64,000 bases of DNA from Zymobacter sp047495495. GTDB taxonomy: Bacteria > Pseudomonadota > Gammaproteobacteria > Pseudomonadales > Halomonadaceae. Location: assembly GCF_047495495.1 (NCBI RefSeq), contig NZ_CP179930.1, positions 310,001 to 374,000 on the forward strand, in the 5' to 3' direction. The notes under the pieces were generated by a model. The model had not been told where the DNA came from, searched no databases, and saw nothing but the letters and a program-made list of their open reading frames with translations. Shown piece by piece: positions 1 through 7,388 of the stretch (position 1 is the first letter of the stretch; each line of letters begins with the position of its first letter). Made by a program: the position numbers and the translations under genes.

Positions 1-64
1 CCTGAAATCTCGCGATTTCGACCGTTACCAGTCTCTGATCCAACGTCTGGGTCTGCGTCGCTGA
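1..64 (+). CDS. rpsO: 30S ribosomal protein S15, C-terminal end (partial)
   Basis: The window opens inside a reading frame whose last residues are LKSRDFDRYQSLIQRLGLRR before a TGA at 62-64. This is the conserved C-terminus of ribosomal protein S15, which binds 16S rRNA in the platform of the small subunit and starts assembly there. Only about 20 codons are present; the start lies upstream of the window. A strong terminator-like hairpin follows within 30 bases and pnp comes next, the classic rpsO-pnp order. The identity is firm because of the C-terminal signature and the neighbour. Confidence 0.93.
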   Translation, partial: LKSRDFDRYQSLIQRLGLRR

Positions 65-90
65 TATCGGCGGTGTTGCAAGCATCGTGA

Positions 91-123
91 AAACAGGCAG
101 CCTGAACAGGCTGCCTGTTTTTT
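91..123 (+). terminator. Rho-independent terminator after rpsO
   Basis: A 13-bp stem (AACAGGCAGCCTG paired with CAGGCTGCCTGTT, two-base loop) is followed by six T residues. It separates rpsO from pnp; in related bacteria some read-through and RNase III processing in this spacer supplies part of the pnp message. Confidence 0.9.
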
Positions 124-280
124 CATATGTGTACATCTGGAAACAGCGTCTCGCACGCTGTGTCTCAAGGAAAGCGGCTTTCCTCGCTGTCACAATTCCG
201 ATGACAGATTGGCAGGAAGGCTCTACCATTGAGGCGTAACCAAAGATGCCTATATACAAAGTTTATCGAAGGACTTCAGA
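124..280 (+). promoter_or_regulatory. pnp leader with hairpin
   Basis: This spacer holds a perfect 7-bp hairpin at 143-161 (ACAGCGT, five-base loop, ACGCTGT). In Escherichia coli a leader hairpin upstream of pnp is cut by RNase III and allows PNPase autoregulation. The hairpin is visible; the regulatory role is inferred from position. No clear -35/-10 pair was recognised. Confidence 0.4.
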
Positions 281-2401
281 TTGAATCCTGTCAAGAAGAC
301 ATTCCAGTACGGTGGCAAGACGGTCACCCTCGAAACCGGTCGTGTTGCCCGTCAGGCTACCGGTAGCGTTCTGATTTCTATCGACAACACCGTCGTACTG
401 TGTACGGTCGTTGCCAAGAAAGAGACCCGTGAAGGTCAGGACTTCTTCCCGCTGTCCGTTCACTATCAGGAAAAAACCTACTCCGTAGGTAAGATCCCTG
501 GTGGTTTCTTCAAGCGTGAAGGCCGCCCGACAGAAAAAGAGACGCTGACGTCTCGTCTGATCGACCGCCCGATTCGTCCGCTGTTCCCGAAAGGCTTCAT
601 GAACGAAGTACAGGTTATCTGTACCGTCATGTCCGCTGATCGCAATCAGGATCCGGATATCGCTGCCATGCTGGGTACGTCTGCAGCGCTGGCCGTTTCT
701 GGTGTACCGTTCTCCGGTCCTATCGGTGCAGCACGCGTTGCCTTCACCGAAGATCGCGGCTATTTCCTCAACCCGTCCCAGGAAGAACTGGCAGCGTCCG
801 AGCTTGACATGGTCGTAGCGGGTACTGAGAAAGCCGTACTGATGGTGGAATCCGAAGCGGCTGAGCTGACAGAAGACGAAATGCTGGGTGCCGTACTGTT
901 CGGTCACCAGGAAATGCAGGTTGCTATCGAGAACATCAAGGCGTTCGCTGCTGAAGCGGGCAAGCCGAAATGGGACTGGCAGCCGGCAGCCGTCAACGAT
1001 GCGCTCAAACAGGCCGTGGCACTGGGCTTCGAAAAAGCGATCGGTGACGCTTACCGCATCACTGACAAGCTGCAGCGTCAGGACGCCGTTGCCGAACTGC
1101 GCAACAAGGCGGTTGAGCAGCTGGCTGGCGAAGTCAGCGAGTTCTCTGCAGAAGACGTCAGTGGCGCATTCGGTAGTCTCGAGAAACGCGTCGTTCGTCG
1201 TCGTGTCATCGCTGGCGAGCCTCGTATCGACGGCCGTGACCGCACTACCGTTCGTCCGCTGAGCATCGAAGTTGGCGTTCTGCCGCGTGCACACGGTTCT
1301 GCGCTGTTCACTCGTGGTGAAACGCAGGCAATCGTCACGACCACGCTGGGTACGCTGCGCGATGCACAGCTGATCGAAGGCCTGGGTGGCGAACGTCATG
1401 ACCGCTTCATGCTGCACTACAACTTCCCTCCGTACAGCGTAGGTGAAGCAGGCTTCATCGGTTCCCCGAAACGTCGTGAGATTGGCCACGGCCGTCTGGC
1501 ACGTCGCGGTGTTTCCGCGGTACTGCCGGCAGAAGACGCCTTCCCTTACTCCATTCGTGTCGTATCCGAAATCACCGAATCCAACGGTTCCAGCTCTATG
1601 GCATCCGTCTGCGGTGCTTCTCTGGCACTGATGGACGCGGGTGTACCGTTGAAAGCACCGGTTGCCGGTATTGCGATGGGTCTGGTCAAGGATGAAGACG
1701 GTTTCGCTGTTCTGACCGACATCCTCGGTGACGAAGACCATCTCGGCGACATGGACTTCAAGGTGGCCGGTAGCGCTGAAGGTGTTACTGCACTGCAGAT
1801 GGACATCAAGATCGAAGGCATCAACGAAGAGATCATGGAAGTGGCGCTGGCTCAGGCCTATCAGGCACGCCTGTCCATCCTCTCCCAGATGAACGAAGTG
1901 ATCTCTCAGAGCCGTAACAGCGTTGCCGAGCACGCTCCGGCTATGGCATCGATCAAGATCGATACCGATAAGATCCGCGATGTCATCGGTAAAGGTGGTG
2001 CTACCATCCGCCAGATCTGCGAAGACACGGGCGCATCCATCGACATCGACGATGACGGTACCGTTCGTATCTACGCCGATACCCGTGAGGGTCTGCAGCA
2101 GGCCATCAATACCGTTGAAGGCATCACTGCCGAAGCGGAAATTGGCAAGCTGTATCGCGGTAAGGTTGTACGCATCGCTGACTTCGGCGCATTCGTGAAC
2201 TTCATGCCGGGTACCGACGGTCTGGTACACATCTCTCAGATCGTGCCGGAACGCGTCAACGACGTGAAAGACTTCCTGAACGAAGGCGATATGGTCGTCG
2301 TTAAGGTGCTCGATATCGATAACCGCAACCGTGTGAAACTGTCCATCAAGGAAGTAACACCGGAAGAAAAAGCGGCGTTCGAAGCTAGCGAAGCAGAATG
2401 A
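281..2401 (+). CDS. pnp: Polyribonucleotide nucleotidyltransferase (PNPase)
   Basis: PNPase degrades RNA 3' to 5' by phosphorolysis, as a trimer and as part of the RNA degradosome. The 706-residue length is normal. Two RNase PH folds are visible (about 1-140 and 310-540); the second contains the catalytic stretch GDEDHLGDMDFK. A KH domain follows with its GKGG loop at residues 570-573, then an S1 domain from about 622 starting KLYRGKVVRIADFGAFV. The start is TTG at 281, preceded by GAAGGA; the protein begins MNPVKKTFQYGG as in the family. The C-terminal tail is acidic. It sits just downstream of rpsO and ends at a strong terminator. No missing catalytic residue was noticed. Confidence 0.98.
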   Translation: MNPVKKTFQYGGKTVTLETGRVARQATGSVLISIDNTVVLCTVVAKKETREGQDFFPLSVHYQEKTYSVGKIPGGFFKREGRPTEKETLTSRLIDRPIRPLFPKGFMNEVQVICTVMSADRNQDPDIAAMLGTSAALAVSGVPFSGPIGAARVAFTEDRGYFLNPSQEELAASELDMVVAGTEKAVLMVESEAAELTEDEMLGAVLFGHQEMQVAIENIKAFAAEAGKPKWDWQPAAVNDALKQAVALGFEKAIGDAYRITDKLQRQDAVAELRNKAVEQLAGEVSEFSAEDVSGAFGSLEKRVVRRRVIAGEPRIDGRDRTTVRPLSIEVGVLPRAHGSALFTRGETQAIVTTTLGTLRDAQLIEGLGGERHDRFMLHYNFPPYSVGEAGFIGSPKRREIGHGRLARRGVSAVLPAEDAFPYSIRVVSEITESNGSSSMASVCGASLALMDAGVPLKAPVAGIAMGLVKDEDGFAVLTDILGDEDHLGDMDFKVAGSAEGVTALQMDIKIEGINEEIMEVALAQAYQARLSILSQMNEVISQSRNSVAEHAPAMASIKIDTDKIRDVIGKGGATIRQICEDTGASIDIDDDGTVRIYADTREGLQQAINTVEGITAEAEIGKLYRGKVVRIADFGAFVNFMPGTDGLVHISQIVPERVNDVKDFLNEGDMVVVKVLDIDNRNRVKLSIKEVTPEEKAAFEASEAE

Positions 2402-2450
2402 TGTGAGGTGTGAGCGGGGTCTGTTTGGACTCCGTTCTCATCCGCATTGA

Positions 2451-2485
2451 AAAGCCCCCGTACTCGTTGAGTGCGGGGGCTTTTT
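2451..2485 (+). terminator. Terminator after pnp
   Basis: AAGCCCCCG pairs with CGGGGGCTT, followed by five T residues. The plus-strand A-run before the stem means it may also stop minus-strand transcripts leaving panC at 2633. Confidence 0.9.
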
Positions 2486-2632
2486 CATATGTGGTGCAGC
2501 CATGAGTAGCGGATATGGCGTAGTGCCGGTCAAAACGGCGCTCTGGAGGACGATCAGACCAGCGTGGCTGGCCGTTATGAGGCTGTGGCAAGCCGTGGTA
2601 TGGCTGTGAGGGCTAATCTGAACCGTTCGGCT

Positions 2633-3499
2633 TTAGGCGACAGGAAGCTCTACCTTCAGGTTATCCAGCAGGCGCGTGGTGCCGAGATAGGCAGCGACCA
2701 ACAGAATGCCTTCACGGGTATCTTCCGTTGCGGGTACCAGCGTGTGGCGATCACGCAGCTCAAGGTAGTCTGCGGTGAACCCCTGAGCATCCAGCTGACG
2801 GATGCCTTCTTCAAGGGCCTGTTCGTGACTCAGCCCCTGTTCCAGCAGTTCTTTGATACAGATGAGGGTTCTGTACAGAGCCGGTGCCGTAGCGCGCTCG
2901 ACATCTGATAAATAGCCGTTGCGGGATGACAGCGCCAGCCCGTCATGGTCGCGTACGATCGGTGCGCCCAGTACCTCAACCGGGAAGTGCAAATCGCGCA
3001 CCAAGGCTTTGATGACCTGCAGCTGCTGGTAGTCCTTCTCGCCGAAGATGGCCGTATCCGGTTGGACCAGATTGAACAGCAGAGAAATGATGGTGACAAC
3101 GCCATCGAAATGGCCGGGACGCTTCGCGCCACACAGCCCTTGGCTGACAGAGCCCGCAACCACACGGGTCATGTCGCTGGCTGCGGCTGGGAAAAGATCG
3201 TCTGCCGCAGGAGCAAACAGAATATCGCATCCTGCGCCGTCCAGTTTTGCCGCATCGGCTTCCAGGGTGCGAGGGTACTGATCGAAGTCCTCCCCTTCAC
3301 CGAACTGCAGCGGATTGACGAAGACCGTCGCAATGACGATGTCGGCCTGTTCTCGTGCCTGTCTAACGAGGCTCAGGTGGCCGTCGTGCAAGTTGCCCAT
3401 GGTGGGAACGAGAGCAATGCGTCGTGCAGGTTGCCCTACGGGGTGGCGGAGGGTCGTTATGGCGTGGCGGAGTGTGGAAATGTCGGAAATCAGTCGCAT
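2633..3499 (-). CDS. panC: Pantoate--beta-alanine ligase (pantothenate synthetase)
   Basis: PanC joins pantoate and beta-alanine with ATP to make pantothenate, the vitamin precursor of coenzyme A. The 288-residue protein has the nucleotide-binding HIGH-like motif PTMGNLHDGH at residues 32-41, the GEKDYQQ stretch near the middle and the LSSRNGYLS loop that corresponds to the KMSKS-like region. The ATG lies at 3499. panB is the next gene upstream on the same strand, but unlike most relatives the two are separated by about 420 bp, so panC probably has its own promoter. Recognition is certain; separate transcription is an inference. Confidence 0.98.
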   Translation of the reverse strand: MRLISDISTLRHAITTLRHPVGQPARRIALVPTMGNLHDGHLSLVRQAREQADIVIATVFVNPLQFGEGEDFDQYPRTLEADAAKLDGAGCDILFAPAADDLFPAAASDMTRVVAGSVSQGLCGAKRPGHFDGVVTIISLLFNLVQPDTAIFGEKDYQQLQVIKALVRDLHFPVEVLGAPIVRDHDGLALSSRNGYLSDVERATAPALYRTLICIKELLEQGLSHEQALEEGIRQLDAQGFTADYLELRDRHTLVPATEDTREGILLVAAYLGTTRLLDNLKVELPVA

Positions 3500-3919
3500 G
3501 GGAAACTCGTATCATGCTGTACGGCGAGCATAGAGCGCCTTGCTCGCGGTAACCAAGTCGGTTTATGGGTCGAGCAGCCTCAGGCTTCTATTCGTGTATA
3601 CCGTTCAGCCTGAGCGATGTGTCATTCGAATGCAGGCGCCTATTTATACGCCATGTCAGGAGGAGGGTAGCCAGCGAGGATGGCGCTCTGATGTCTGTCT
3701 CGCTGCTATTCACCCAGTGTGACTGGAAGGCTCGACCCTTCGTAAAGCCCTCAATGTACACCTCTCGGGGCGCTCCGTGTACGCATCGAGGTAATAAATC
3801 GCTAACGTTGCCTTATCCGTTCGATGCTGTAGGTATACGGGATGCGGTGGCATCGATAGGAAGTGCCGGCGCATGGCTGGCGGGTGTACGCGTCCATGCC
3901 ATGCGCCAGAAAAAAGGCG
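3500..3919 (-). other. 420-bp panB-panC spacer without a recognisable gene
   Basis: No convincing reading frame was found on either strand. It holds a long inverted repeat, GGCGCATGGC at 3868-3877 against GCCATGCGCC at 3898-3907, just after the panB stop, and a second, GTACAC at 3756-3761 against GTGTAC at 3777-3782. A stretch CTATTCACCCAG at 3706-3717 resembles the dyad in the CrcZ-like region near 6930. Function unknown; the first repeat lacks a following T-run in the minus direction, so it is not a textbook terminator. Confidence 0.4.
3527..3556 (-). promoter_or_regulatory. Possible panC promoter
   Basis: On the minus strand TTGGTT (3556-3551) is followed after 18 bases by TATGCT (3532-3527), close upstream of the panC ATG. 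It is a moderate match to the sigma-70 consensus, supported mainly by the long gap separating panC from panB. Confidence 0.3.
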
Positions 3920-4711
3920 TTAGAAGCAGTGTTCGTCGTCCGGGAAGGTGCGACTGACGACGGCGTCATGGTAAGCCGCCAGTGCTTCCAGTACGGAGTC
4001 TTCGCCCTTGAGGAAGTCCTTCACGAAGCGGGGAGTCTTTTCACCCGTCATGCCGAGCATGTCTTGAATTACGAGAATCTGACCATCGACGTCCGGCCCT
4101 GCTCCGATACCGATGACCGGTACCGTCAGTGCATCGCGTACCTGCTGTGCAAGTGCGGCGGGCACGCATTCTAGCAGCACGATCGCAGCACCAGCCTGCT
4201 CAAGGTCCAGCGCATCGTCAATGATGCGCTGCGCGTCGTCAGGATCACGGCCCTGTACGCGATAGCCACCGAAATTGTTGACGTGCTGAGGTGTCAGGCC
4301 CAAGTGCACGCAGACAGGCACGCCGCGCTGAGTGAGTTCGGCAATGGCCTCATGACGCCATGCACCACCTTCAATCTTGATCATGTGGGCACCGGCCTGC
4401 ATCAGCGTGCAGGAGGCTTCAAGAAGGTGAGACAGGCTGGTATCGGCCATGAAAGGCAGGTCGGCCATGATCAACGGACGGGAGGTGACGCGTGCAACAC
4501 AGCGAGTGTGATAGGCGATGTCATCGACAGTAACAGGCAGCGTGCTGGTTTGGCCCTGCATGACCATGCCGAGAGAGTCACCGATCAGCAGTACATCAAT
4601 GCCTGCTTCTTCGGCGAGACGTGCCATGGAGGCATCGTAGGCGGTCAGACAGCTGAAGGGTGTATTGCTTTCACGTCGGCCGACTAGGGTAGCGATCGTG
4701 ACAGATGACAT
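3920..4711 (-). CDS. panB: 3-methyl-2-oxobutanoate hydroxymethyltransferase
   Basis: PanB transfers a one-carbon unit from methylene-tetrahydrofolate to alpha-ketoisovalerate, the first committed step to pantothenate. The 263-residue protein is a typical TIM-barrel member: the LLIGDSLGMV loop at residues 41-50 carries the Mg-binding aspartate (D45), followed by the ADLPFM strand, IKIEGG and the GIGAGPDVDGQ loop. The ATG at 4711 follows a GAGGATACC ribosome-binding region. folK lies about 45 bases upstream on the same strand, which suggests a pcnB-folK-panB unit; folate made through FolK also feeds the PanB cofactor. Confidence 0.98.
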   Translation of the reverse strand: MSSVTIATLVGRRESNTPFSCLTAYDASMARLAEEAGIDVLLIGDSLGMVMQGQTSTLPVTVDDIAYHTRCVARVTSRPLIMADLPFMADTSLSHLLEASCTLMQAGAHMIKIEGGAWRHEAIAELTQRGVPVCVHLGLTPQHVNNFGGYRVQGRDPDDAQRIIDDALDLEQAGAAIVLLECVPAALAQQVRDALTVPVIGIGAGPDVDGQILVIQDMLGMTGEKTPRFVKDFLKGEDSVLEALAAYHDAVVSRTFPDDEHCF

Positions 4712-4757
4712 GAGGTATCCTCGTGTGCATGAACGTATGAAGGGAACACAAGGTGCC

Positions 4758-5246
4758 CTATAGACGCGTTAGCGTACCACGAAGCTCATCGGTCACAAGT
4801 GTACTAATCGGGAGATTCATGCCCGGGTGCATCAGGGTTGGGGCGATATCCAGTAAGGGAATCAGCACGAACCCACGCTGATGCATTTCATGATGGGGAA
4901 GATTAAGGCGGGGGTGATGCATTACGCGATCATCGTACATCAGTAAGTCGAGATCCAGCGTGCGTGGTCCCCAGTGGCGCACGCGAACGCGTCGCTGACG
5001 TTGTTCGATGCTCTGGAGTTGATCCAGCAGCGCCAGAGGCGAGAGTGCTGTACGAAGATGGACACAGGCATTGACGAAATCAGGCTGATCCTGCGGCCCA
5101 ACCGGTTGACTGCCGTACAGCGGCGAAGTGGCAACCCGTTGGGTCAAGGGCAGCGCATCCAGATGCTCAAGCGCCCGCATCAGCTGCGCTTTAGGATCAT
5201 CAAGGTTGCTGCCTAGGCCGATATAGGCGTCATGCCATGTCAGCAT
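4758..5246 (-). CDS. folK: 2-amino-4-hydroxy-6-hydroxymethyldihydropteridine diphosphokinase
   Basis: FolK moves a pyrophosphate from ATP to 6-hydroxymethyl-dihydropterin in folate synthesis. The 162-residue protein shows the N-terminal YIGLGSNLDDP motif (residues 8-18), the flexible loop region and the family signature GPRTLDLDLLMYDD around residues 92-105, which carries the two metal-binding aspartates. Its ATG shares one base with the pcnB stop (TGATG), so translation is coupled to pcnB. Length and motifs are standard. Confidence 0.98.
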   Translation of the reverse strand: MLTWHDAYIGLGSNLDDPKAQLMRALEHLDALPLTQRVATSPLYGSQPVGPQDQPDFVNACVHLRTALSPLALLDQLQSIEQRQRRVRVRHWGPRTLDLDLLMYDDRVMHHPRLNLPHHEMHQRGFVLIPLLDIAPTLMHPGMNLPISTLVTDELRGTLTRL

Positions 5247-6616
5247 CAGCTTGTTCTCTGCTCTTTGCGCGGCGAACGGCGACGACGGCGCGGGCGGCTG
5301 CTTGGTGCTTTGGCGGTAGATGCGGGCAGCGCAGCGATCATTTCACGGCGGCTGTGCTCATCCAGTGCCTGGTACTCTGTCCACCAGTCACCCAGACCCG
5401 GCTCAAGCTCGCCAGCGGCTTCGCGCAGCAGCAGGAAATCGTAGCTGGCGCGGAAGCGGGGATGCTCCAGCAGCTGATCAGCGCGTTTGCCACGGCGACG
5501 CGGCAGGCGCTGCTGCATGTCCCAGATATCCCGCATCGGCAGACTGAACCGTTTGGGAATAGACGTGTGTTGAAGCTGGCGCGTGATCGTTGTGTGCGCG
5601 GCCTGTTGACCGGCCGGAATTTCCGACATGCCTTCTGCCTGCATGGCCATGGACTCCATGACGACGGCAGGCCACAGCAGCGAGGCATACAGGAACGCTG
5701 GCGTCACCGGCTTGCCTGCGGCCAAACGTGCATCGGTGTTCTTAAGTGCCTGGCGGATCATCTTCTCGGCCCACGGCAGTACGCTCAACGCGTCGAACGT
5801 GGCCGGGAAGAGCATGGCGAATAGGCCTTGCTCACGCAGAATCAGATAGGTGGCCAGGGCTTTGCCGGACAGGAACAGTTTCAGCACTTCTTCGAAGAGG
5901 CGTGCAGGCGGAACCTGAAGCAGCATCGGCGCGAGCAGATGGATAGGCTCTTCGGTCTCTTCTTCCAGCGTGAAGTTGAGCTTGGCCGCAAAGCGTACCG
6001 CGCGCAGCATGCGTACGGGGTCTTCGCGATAGCGCACCTCGGGCTTGCCGATAAGGCGCAGGCAGCGCGCTTCCATATCTTCTATGCCGCCCGCCCAGTC
6101 GTGGATCGTGCCATCGATAGGGTTGTAGTAGAGCGCATTGACAGTGAAATCGCGGCGCAGGGCGTCTTGATCGACGCTGCCCCAAACGTTATCGCGCAGC
6201 AGCATGCCGTCTTCGGACTGCTGAGAGCGATGATCGCCCTCGTCGCCGGAGTGCTGACCGCGGAACGTGGTGACTTCGATGATCTCACGACCAAAGCAGA
6301 CGTGAACGATACGAAAGCGGCGCCCGATGATACGAGCGTTGCGGAACAGTGCGCGCACCTCGTCGGGGGTGGCACTGGTGGCGACGTCAAAATCCTTGGG
6401 ATCAAGCCCAAGCAGTCCATCTCGTACGCATCCCCCTACGAGATAGGCTTCATGACCCGCCTCTGCCAGCCGGTGGACGACCTTGAGCGCGTTTTCACTG
6501 AGTTGGTTTCGGCGCAGGATATGGTCCTTGCTACCAAGAATCCTGACGTGTCCTGAATGTTTGCCAATCGGGGTATTCAAACGATTACCGCTACCTGATG
6601 AAGTTGTATTGCCCAT
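5246..6616 (-). CDS. pcnB: Poly(A) polymerase I
   Basis: PcnB adds 3' poly(A) tails that mark RNAs for decay. The 456-residue protein belongs to the class II nucleotidyltransferase superfamily: VGGCVRD at residues 60-66 and the catalytic DFD at 75-77, then RRFRIVHV and the IDEVTTFRG-type strand (here IIEVTTFRG), the FTVNALYY motif and an RNA-binding helical region. The C-terminus is strongly basic (SRPRRRRRSPRKEQ), as in the polymerase rather than the CCA-adding branch. No good ribosome-binding site precedes the ATG at 6616, but no alternative in-frame start is evident before the conserved LSENALKV segment. It overlaps folK by one base and lies directly downstream of the CrcZ-like RNA, as in Pseudomonas. 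Confidence 0.96.
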   Translation of the reverse strand: MGNTTSSGSGNRLNTPIGKHSGHVRILGSKDHILRRNQLSENALKVVHRLAEAGHEAYLVGGCVRDGLLGLDPKDFDVATSATPDEVRALFRNARIIGRRFRIVHVCFGREIIEVTTFRGQHSGDEGDHRSQQSEDGMLLRDNVWGSVDQDALRRDFTVNALYYNPIDGTIHDWAGGIEDMEARCLRLIGKPEVRYREDPVRMLRAVRFAAKLNFTLEEETEEPIHLLAPMLLQVPPARLFEEVLKLFLSGKALATYLILREQGLFAMLFPATFDALSVLPWAEKMIRQALKNTDARLAAGKPVTPAFLYASLLWPAVVMESMAMQAEGMSEIPAGQQAAHTTITRQLQHTSIPKRFSLPMRDIWDMQQRLPRRRGKRADQLLEHPRFRASYDFLLLREAAGELEPGLGDWWTEYQALDEHSRREMIAALPASTAKAPSSRPRRRRRSPRKEQRTS

Positions 6617-6720
6617 AAGGGCTAGGATTGACTGGTAGTGTAGCGAAGGCTTTTCTCATTTCAAAGCAGGTTATTGTGGAGCTTCTGCTGATTCTACACC
6701 GTTTTCCATCGCTACGGGTC

Positions 6721-7038
6721 TGATTGCTATATCGGAAAGAAGGTCCATCGACTGATGGCTTGGAATCATGGCCCCGCGATAGAGGGGCGTGAGAAGGGGC
6801 TATTGTTCTTGTAAGACCCTCCCGCCTGTAAGAGGTGGTTATCGTTGTTGCAGCCTGGGGCTGGGGGAAGAAAAACACTCGATGTTGTTCTTGTTGAGCG
6901 CCGAGTTCTGTTTTTCGTCGCTACTCACCCAGGGTGAATAGAGGGGCGTGGCAGCGGCATTGTTCTTGTTGTCGCCTTTCTGTCGTATTGCCTTTTGTTT
7001 TTGTTGTGCAATACCCAGCAGAACCACCATCGTACCCA
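6721..7038 (-). ncRNA. crcZ: CrcZ-like small RNA candidate (Hfq/Crc titrator)
   Basis: This interval on the minus strand has no convincing protein gene. From a predicted start near 7038 it carries five A-rich motifs of the AAnAAnAA type: ACAACAAAAACAAAA at 7007-6993, ACAACAAGAACAA at 6972-6960, AACAAGAACAACA at 6895-6883, CAACAACGATAA at 6850-6839 and ACAAGAACAA at 6812-6803. The first fills the 16-base loop of a perfect 7-bp stem (GTATTGC 7014-7008, GCAATAC 6991-6985). Pseudomonas CrcZ has the same architecture, the same sigma-54 promoter type and the same position before pcnB; it sequesters Hfq/Crc to relieve catabolite repression. The 3' end is uncertain; the transcript might run into pcnB. 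Motifs and position are seen; the function is inferred. Confidence 0.7.
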
Positions 7039-7048
7039 TCCTTCACAA

Positions 7049-7065
7049 TGCGGGAACCGTGCCGA
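7049..7065 (-). promoter_or_regulatory. Sigma-54-like promoter of the CrcZ-like RNA
   Basis: Reading the minus strand, CGGCAC (7064-7059), five bases, then CCGC (7053-7050) followed by A. The invariant GG and GC dinucleotides are separated by exactly ten bases, as required for RpoN. Three positions deviate from TGGCAC-N5-TTGC. The expected start is near 7038. A weak IHF-like stretch (AATCAA...) lies at 7077-7065. Confidence 0.55.
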
Positions 7066-7156
7066 TATTAATTGATTGCTTTGAATATCATGAGGTTATG
7101 CAAATGGCCCTGTCAGGGGACCTATGCAGGAAGAGCGGCGGAAGTATTGGGTGGTT

Positions 7157-7211
7157 CAATGGCGTGCATTTTGTGAACCAAAATGGTGCGCAATTGTTCT
7201 TTTTTGGTGCG
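7157..7211 (-). promoter_or_regulatory. NtrC-like enhancer upstream of the sigma-54 promoter
   Basis: The plus-strand text TGAACCAAAATGGTGCG (7174-7190) differs from the NtrC palindrome TGCACCAnnnTGGTGCA at two positions. A second TGGTGCG half-site starts at 7205, exactly 21 bp (two helical turns) after the first at 7184. The group lies about 135-175 bp upstream of the predicted start, a normal enhancer distance. No TGTTAC-N14-GTAACA CbrB-type site was seen. Site assignment rests on remembered consensus. Confidence 0.45.
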
Positions 7212-7354
7212 TTATTACCGAGCGCGCTTTCGGAGTACGGCACCTACTGCGTTGATCGGAATGATTATTTCTGATGTCGCCGAGCTATCCGGCATTGAAG
7301 AAGTGTAGGCAGGGGAAGATGAGTATCAGGGGGAAGGGGAGCAGGCAGATGCAA

Positions 7355-7380
7355 GAAAGGCCTGCAGTCGCAGGCCTTTC
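7355..7380 (-). terminator. Terminator after dksA
   Basis: Symmetric hairpin GAAAGGCCTGC, four-base loop, GCAGGCCTTTC, 9 bases after the dksA stop on the minus strand. The T-run is short (CTTTCTT). Confidence 0.75.
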
Positions 7381-7388
7381 CTCAGATA

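Noticed and set aside
3868..3907. 10-bp inverted repeat after panB as a panB terminator
   Set aside because: In the minus direction the T-run precedes the hairpin instead of following it, so it does not fit an intrinsic terminator.
3565..3957. Long open frame on the plus strand in the panB-panC spacer
   Set aside because: It runs antisense into panB, has no ribosome-binding site and reads like non-coding composition.
6839..7039. Minus-strand frame starting MGTMVVLLGIAQQKQKAIRQ
   Set aside because: It lies inside the CrcZ-like RNA; its Lys/Gln/Asn-rich text comes from the A-rich motifs, and the only AAGG abuts the ATG.
6948..7274. Plus-strand frame of about 108 codons antisense to the CrcZ-like region
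   Set aside because: No ribosome-binding site, low-complexity start derived from TTGTT repeats, no recognisable domain.
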